From Aptenodytes patagonicus (lineage: Eukaryota > Chordata > Aves > Sphenisciformes > Spheniscidae), in contig NW_027472018.1 of assembly GCF_965638725.1 (NCBI RefSeq), forward strand, positions 548,576 through 612,575: DNA of 64,000 bases. The letters are read 5' to 3'. Position numbers and translations under genes: made by a program. Below the pieces are notes generated by a model that saw nothing but the letters and a program-made list of their open reading frames with translations, ran no database searches and had not been told where the DNA came from. Shown in pieces: positions 56,441 through 64,000 of this stretch (position 1 is the first letter of the stretch; each line of letters begins with the position of its first letter).

Positions 56441-57913
56441 GAGGGCTGGCGGCAGCAGGGAGAGCCTGGTGCCCTGCCCGTGGCACGTCCCCGCGGCTGG
56501 AGCGGCGAGAGGAGGAACGGTGCCATCGCTAGAGACTTAGACCTGCTGCGGGGCCGGCGGCGGATCGGGGCCGGCGGTTTCCCCGGCTGTCAGGCGCTGT
56601 GGTGGAGCCCCAGGTCCCCGGGGAGGAGGCGCCGGCCGGGGATGCTGCCAGCGTTCGGCAGCGCTGGAGGAGCCGCCGCGCTCCGGCTGGGGCCGGTGCT
56701 CTGGCCTCGCGCTGGCACCGTTCACATCCCCAGGTCACGGGGGGGGGGGGCTTCGTCGTCCCCACCCGAGAGCCGCCGTCTCGTTTGCGGTTTAGAAACC
56801 TTTCCGAAGCGAATTGCCACGGGTAGATGTGAAGACCGGGGTCGCCTTGCCCTTCCCCGCCAGCGCCGGGCTGTCCCCTCGGCGGGTTTTCTGTCCCCGA
56901 TGCTGCGTCCAGCCTGCGGACCTCCGCGCCGGGGCAGACGCGGCCCCCCTCACCCCCCACCCCCCCACCCCCCGCCTTGTCTTGTGCAAAGGGACCCCAG
57001 TTCAGCTGCTGGTTGGAAAGGGGCAATTCTGAAGCTGAGAGTCGTCGTTTCTCCTCCTCCCCGCCCGACACGTAGACACCGGACTTGGAGAAGAGCCGGC
57101 GGCTCCCCTGGCGCGGCGCAGCCTGTCCCTCCCCGGGCACGGCCCTTTGCCGCGATGCTCCGTGCGGGACGGCTGACCCCGGCTCGGGGGGGGGGGGGTG
57201 CGGCTCAGCACCCCCGTTTCTTTCCCACGGCTCCCGTGGTTTTTGGGATCCTTCCTTCCCCGGCGCCCGCTGCCTCCCTGGGGTTTATTGCTCCGTCTGG
57301 TGCATCCCCCCCCCCCCCCCCGAGCCGGGGCTGGCACCGCTCCCGGCCGCCCCTCGCCCTGCTCCCACCACAGCCGGGAAATGTCCGGCAAAAGGCTTTT
57401 TTTCCTTTTTTTTTTTTTGCGGCCCAGGCTGCCGCAGCGGGTGCCCGTGGGGTGGGAGGAGCGGGCCGGAGGGGCCGGGCAGCGCTCTGCCCCCGGCCCC
57501 AGCGCTCTCTTTCAGTTCTCCCCCGGGAATTACTGTGCCCCTCGGTTCCGCTGTTGGCATCTCCCGCGCCGGCCGGTTGGAAGGGACCTTCCCCGGCCCC
57601 GTCTTGCGCGGGCGATCCTGGCGCCGGGCAGCGAACGCATCCTCGCCGGGCGCTCGCCTTCGCAAGGGGGCTTTGGTGGAAAATGAGTCTTTTATAGTGC
57701 AGGCGAAGGGGCCGGGGCGGGGGGGGGGGGGGGGGGATGGGGGGGGGAGCGGGGTTGTTCCTGGGCAAACCTCTTCCCTTGGCCGTTGTTTCTGCGAGAG
57801 GGGTGTTTTTGGAGGGGCCCTGGAGGCGAGAGGCCCCGGGGGGGGGGGGGGCACCGAGGGCTCCCCAGCTCTCTCTCCAACTCGCCGTGCGGCTCGAGGC
57901 AACGCTCATCGCT

Positions 57914-57958
57914 CCCTTGCCTCCGTTTCCCCATCTGTAAAATGGGGGCAATACCACT
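57914..57958 (+). mobile_element. MIR SINE fragment
   Basis: CCTCCGTTTCCCCATCTGTA then AAATGGGGGCAATACCA matches the well-conserved MIR segment. The flanks are too diverged to set limits. Confidence 0.78.
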
Positions 57959-58175
57959 TGCTCCAGGGTGGCGGGAGGGTTAACCCCTTCCTGACCGTGC
58001 GGAGCCCTGGGGGGGGGGGGGTGGCGAGTGCCGGGCTGGGGGGCCGTTACCGCTGCTGGCGACCAGGGATGGCTTAGATGGCACGCGGGAATCCCCCCAG
58101 CGAGCCCGTGGGATGCAGCGGGCGAGGGCCGCGTGTGTTTATAGCTCCGCTCTTTTCTCTTCTGATCTAGAAACT

Positions 58176-58181
58176 AATAAA
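58176..58181 (+). terminator. Possible polyadenylation signal AATAAA
   Basis: AATAAA in an A-rich patch, followed by T/G-rich sequence (TTTGTCTGGT). Could end the locus E mRNA with a 1.7-kb 3' UTR. Confidence 0.4.
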
Positions 58182-58674
58182 AAGCGAAAACAAGTGTACG
58201 GGAACCCCTTTGTCTGGTACGATTCGCTGCTTGTTCTCCCTGCTCGCCCCGGCTCCCCGTTCCCTCACCGTGGGAGCTGCGGGACCCCTCGTCCCTCCTC
58301 GCCGGAGGGGGGGGGGTTCTGCCACCTCCGTCCCATCGCCCAGCCGCCTGCCCGCCCGGCTGCCTGTGACCACGGAACCTTCTCGGGAGTCGGCGCGGAC
58401 CGGCGCGGAGCATCGGGCGCGCGGCGGCCGCGGCTGGGAGCCGCCTCCGTCAGAGGCCTGCGGCGGCGCTGATGAAGCAAAAAGCATCGTGCCTCGCTCT
58501 TCTTCTGCCAAGCAGCGTTGATGCCTTTATAAAAGCTTTTGGGACGGAGCACGCAAGCGGTACGGGCCGGTGTGTTACTGCGGGGAGCAGAGGTGCCGTT
58601 GTGTCGCCTGACGGGGCTTGTGGGTCACCCGGACGCCCACGAGTAGGTGTTTGCGGACTGGTGCCTGGGATGCC

Positions 58675-59060
58675 ACCGTGGGCACCGGTGAGCGGCCACC
58701 GTGGGCACCGGTGAGTGGCCACTGTGGGCACCGGCCACCGCGGGCACCGGAGAGCGGCCACCGTGGGCACTGGAGAGCAGCCACCGTGGGCACCGTGGGC
58801 ACCGGCGAGCGGCCACCGCAGGCACCAGAGAGCTGCCACCGCAGGCACCGGAGAGCGGCCACCACGGGCACCGGCCACCATGGGCACCGGAGAGCTGCCA
58901 CCGCAGGCACTGGAGAGTGGCCACTGTGGGCACCGGCGAGCGGCCACCATGGGCACCGGAGAGCGGCCACCGTGGGCACCGGAGAGCTGCCACCGTGGGC
59001 ACCGGAGAGCGGCCACCACAGGCACCGGAGAGCAGCCACCGCAGGCACCGGAGAGCTGCC
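58675..59060. repeat. 23-bp minisatellite, about 16 units
   Basis: Units of the type GAGCGGCCACCGTGGGCACC plus GGA, with a few partial units. The period of 23 keeps every frame open and produces 23-residue repeats on both strands. Confidence 0.95.
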
Positions 59061-59680
59061 GTGCCGTTCAGTTGCCCTCCCCTGGGTGTTTAATGCCACT
59101 TGGGGTGCCCGGGGGTGGCAGTGGGCACAGGCAGGTGCCCTGCGTCCTCCTGGAGATGGACCCGGGGGCCAGGCGGGTCCTGGGCACGGCCACCCTCTCC
59201 CTCTCCCTCTCCCGGCAGCGCAGGCAGCGGGGGGGGGGACACGACTCCACCGGCTGCCAGGGCGGCAGAGGTTTAAAATCAATGTCTGGGGGGCCAAAGC
59301 CCCAGCGGCCCCGCTCCCCGGCAGATGTGGGTCCCCGGGGCAGCGCTCAGCCGGCTTCGGGGCCCTTCCCCTGCAAGCTGCCCGGGGAAGGATCCCACCA
59401 CGCCGCGGGCCAGAGCCCACCGTCGTCTCCAGTTTGGGTCAAGTGCCTCTGCCGTGACAGCTCCCTCCAGGACACGCGGACTCTGCTCTCCCGCCCCGGC
59501 TGAGATGCCAAAGCTCGGCTGCAGCCAGGCTGGGTTGGCATCGCTGGCCACGCTGCCGGCACCCGCGGTCCCCGAGAGCCGTGGGGGATGCCGTGCTGTG
59601 GGGTCCGGTGTACCGACCCCCGGCGTGCCCTTCGCTGTTCCCTCCTTTGCTCGTCTGCCGCCTGTTGATGCCGAATCATC
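59061..59680. other. Gene-free gap between the 23-bp minisatellite and the solo LTR
   Basis: No supported feature. Confidence 0.5.
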
Positions 59681-60272
59681 TGCCCTGGTTTAACCCCGGC
59701 CGGCGGCGAAGGACCACCCAGCCGCTCGCTCACTGCCCCCCTGATGGGGCGGGGGCGGAATCGGAAGGGCAAAACTGAGAAAGAAACCCGTGGGTCGAGA
59801 TAAGAACCGTTTAATAATGAAAAAGGAAGAATAATAAAAAATAAAATTGTAAGAAAAAGAGGGAAAAAAAAACCCAAAACCAAACCAGAGAGGGAAATAG
59901 AACCCAAGAAGGGCAAGCGATGCCGATGAAGACAACTGCTCGCCGCCAACCGGCCGATGCCCAGCCAGCCCCCCGGCAGCTGCCCCCCCCCCCCAGTTTT
60001 ATTGCCGAGCACGACCTCCTGTGGTCCGGGATATCCCTGGGCTCAGCTGTCCCGGCCGCGTTCCCCCCCCCCAGCCCCTTGTGCCCCCCGGCCTGCTCGC
60101 CGGCGAGGGCGTGAGGAGCAGAGCGGCCCTCGGTGCCGCGCGAGCGCTGCCGAGCGGTACCGGACGCATCCCAGGGCTGCCGAGGCCGTTTTCGGCACAA
60201 ACCCAAAACGCAGCCCCAGGCCAGCGGCGATGGAGGGGTGGAACGCTGCCCCAGCCGAAACCCGGCCGTCGA
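59681..60272 (-). mobile_element. Solo LTR of an avian ERVL-like endogenous retrovirus
   Basis: About 590 bp match the LTR widespread in neoavian genomes. On the plus strand it begins TGCCCTGGTTTAACCCCGGC and ends CCCAGCCGAAACC, which are the end and start of the LTR read on the minus strand. Inside are the AT-rich stretch with ATTAAA (minus strand, near 59810), a decayed TATA region near 59996 and the conserved TTTGTGCCGAAAAC-like block (minus) near 60195. No gag, pol or env sequence flanks it, so it is a recombined solo copy. High divergence and CpG-rich changes suggest age. Confidence 0.88.
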
Positions 60273-60564
60273 TCGTCAGCCTAACGAACAAAAGGAGCCC
60301 GCCGGGCCCCGGGGAGCAGAGCGAGGCCCCCCCAGGACCACGTTTGCGTGGCCGACACCGAGGGGCTGTCCCCCAACCTCCGACGATGCCACTCAGCTGG
60401 CAAGGGTGGGGGGAAAGGGGGGGACGGCCACGCCGTGATCCCGGCGCTGGCAGTCCCCGGCACAGGCTGCGCCCCCCCAATCCTGCACGCAGCCCCCCCC
60501 AACCCTCCGCCCCCGCAGAGGAGTTACCGCCGGTGCTGCCCCCCAAACCACGACAGGGGTCCCG

Positions 60565-61395
60565 TATCCCCGCGGGTGGGGGCGTGGGGGGCACCCGCAT
60601 CCCTGTGGGTGGGGACATGGGGGGCACCCACATCCCTGCGGGTGGGTGTATGGGGGGAGCACCCACATCCCTGTGGGTGGGGACACGGGGGGCACCCGCA
60701 TCCCACAGCTGGATGTAGGGGGGGGCATGACGTCCCACAGCTGGAGGGGGGGGGGAACCTGCATCCCCATGGATGGGATGGATGGGGTCATTGGGAGGGC
60801 ACCCACATCTCTGGGGATGAGGATGGGGGGGCGCCTGTGTCCCCGTGGGTGGGGGCGTGGGGGGCACCCGCATCCCCACGGGTGGGGACATGGGGGGCAC
60901 CCGCATCCCACAGCTGGATGTAGGGGGGGGCATGACGTCCCACAGCTGGAGGGGGGGGGGGGAACCTGCATCCCCATGGATGGGATGGATGGGGTCATCG
61001 GGGATGACCCTGGGGATGGGGGGGGGGGGGCATCCACGTCCCCATGGGTGGGGGCATGGGGGGCACCCGCGTCCTCACGGGTGGGCATATGGGGGGGGGG
61101 GGGCACCCGCATCCCCACGGATGGGATGGATGGGGCCATCGGGAGGGCGCCCACATCTCTGGGGATTGGGGGGGGGGGGGGCACCCGCATCCCCGCGGGC
61201 GGGGGCGGGGGGGGCACCCGCGTCCCCGCGGGTGGGGACACGGGGACACACGCATCCCCGCGGGTGGGCCTGGGGGGGGGGGGGGGGGCACCCGCGTCCC
61301 CGCGGGTGGGGACACGGGGACACACGCATCCCCGCGGGTGGGCCTGGGGGGGGGGGGGGGGCACCCGCATCCCCGCGGGCGGGGGCGTGGGGGTC
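60565..61395. repeat. Compound minisatellite with higher-order structure upstream of locus F
   Basis: Basic units of about 30-33 bp (GGTGGGGACATGGGGGGCAC then CCGCATCCC) are organised in larger blocks. A segment with GGCATGACGTCCCACAGCTG, then CATGGATGGGATGGATGGGG, recurs about 205 bp apart (60.72 and 60.93 kb), and part of it again at 61.12 kb. Poly-G spacers vary in length. Confidence 0.95.
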
Positions 61396-61419
61396 ACTCG
61401 CCCCCCGGGCCGGGCCGGG

Positions 61420-61455
61420 CCGGGCGGAGCGGAGCGGAGCGGAGCGGAGCGGCAG
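61420..61455. repeat. GGGCC and GGAGC pentanucleotide runs at the locus F promoter
   Basis: CGGGCCGGGCCGGGC is followed directly by five GGAGC units up to the SBS element. Confidence 0.9.
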
Positions 61456-61456
61456 G

Positions 61457-61475
61457 ACTACACCTCCCGTGCTGC
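61457..61475 (+). promoter_or_regulatory. ZNF143/THAP11-type SBS element of locus F
   Basis: ACTACACCTCCCGTGCTGC is a diverged match to the same SBS motif found at 46835. In both promoters a CTTTGT motif follows within about 30-80 bp, then a splice donor, suggesting the two promoters share ancestry. Confidence 0.6.
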
Positions 61476-61586
61476 ACCGGCGGCGGGGCCGCCCTCCCCT
61501 CCCGGGCTGACGCGCCCGGCGGCTCCCGGGGCCGCCTTTGTCCGTGCCCGCGGCCCGGCCGGGCTGGCGGCGCGGCCCCGGCGCAG
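61476..61586 (+). other. Probable non-coding first exon of locus F
   Basis: CpG-rich sequence ending GCGCAG|GTAGGG. The coding sequence begins only in the KRAB exon at 63068, so this would be 5' UTR. The upstream limit is inferred. Confidence 0.5.

Positions 61587-64000
<2,414 letters not shown>

Larger units (their letters stand above)
56441..58674. other. 3' flank of locus E
   Basis: Probable 3' untranslated and intergenic sequence with a MIR fragment and AATAAA at about 58176. Long frames here have no protein similarity that I can see. Confidence 0.5.

Noticed and set aside
58575-59503. Repetitive proteins in all frames over the 23-bp array
   Set aside because: Period 23 and stop-free units explain them; no family similarity.

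Overview
This is GC-rich vertebrate nuclear DNA, almost certainly from a bird. Genes are split into exons with ordinary GT-AG signals. There are three CR1 LINE 3' ends and a diverged solo LTR of the ERVL-like type widespread in neoavian birds. An AOC1-like gene lies next to a TMEM176-like gene, which are neighbours on human 7q36, and a KRAB/zinc-finger gene cluster follows. The species cannot be told. Long open frames are mostly meaningless here: GC content removes stop codons and several minisatellites are open in every frame. I therefore called genes only from family motifs combined with splice sites and codon phase.

Left part (1-25.6 kb). A diamine oxidase gene (AOC1-like, minus strand, 155-2319) runs off the left edge with about 620 of roughly 750 residues present, including the quinone-cofactor tyrosine and the catalytic aspartate. 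Upstream is a long gene-free stretch with GC-rich DNA, a minisatellite carrying about 18 RFX-like half-sites (9.04-9.63 kb) beside a CpG island, and a lower-GC block (10.4-17.1 kb) with a CR1 3' end. A TMEM176-like four-helix membrane protein gene (plus strand, about 19.2-21.57 kb) is laid out exon by exon. Its first recognisable exon changes frame twice.

Right part (25.7-64 kb) is a KRAB family cluster, all on the plus strand. (A) 25702-30010: KRAB box, acidic linker exon and a complete Tigger/CENP-B-type transposase-derived exon, joined in perfect codon phase. This predicts a 618-residue KRAB-TIGD fusion that has lost two of its three catalytic acids. (B) 33374-33472: a dead KRAB exon. (C) 35544-38441: a complete KRAB zinc-finger gene, 419 residues and nine fingers. 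(D) 39224-39334: a second dead KRAB exon, followed 0.9 kb downstream on the same strand by a decayed PIF/Harbinger transposase. (E) 46.8-56.4 kb: an 11-finger gene with no KRAB exon that I could find but three consecutive exons each encoding a V-K-x-E-P-E SUMO-type motif. (F) 61.4 kb to the edge: the 5' part of another KRAB gene.

The KRAB genes should encode nuclear DNA-binding repressors acting through TRIM28. Locus A would supply the same KRAB module to a transposase-derived DNA-binding domain, and locus D may be a failed or decayed counterpart. Minisatellites (20-, 23- and 38-bp units, and a compound array at 60.57-61.39 kb) and GC-rich promoters punctuate the cluster. I saw no tRNA, rRNA or CRISPR.
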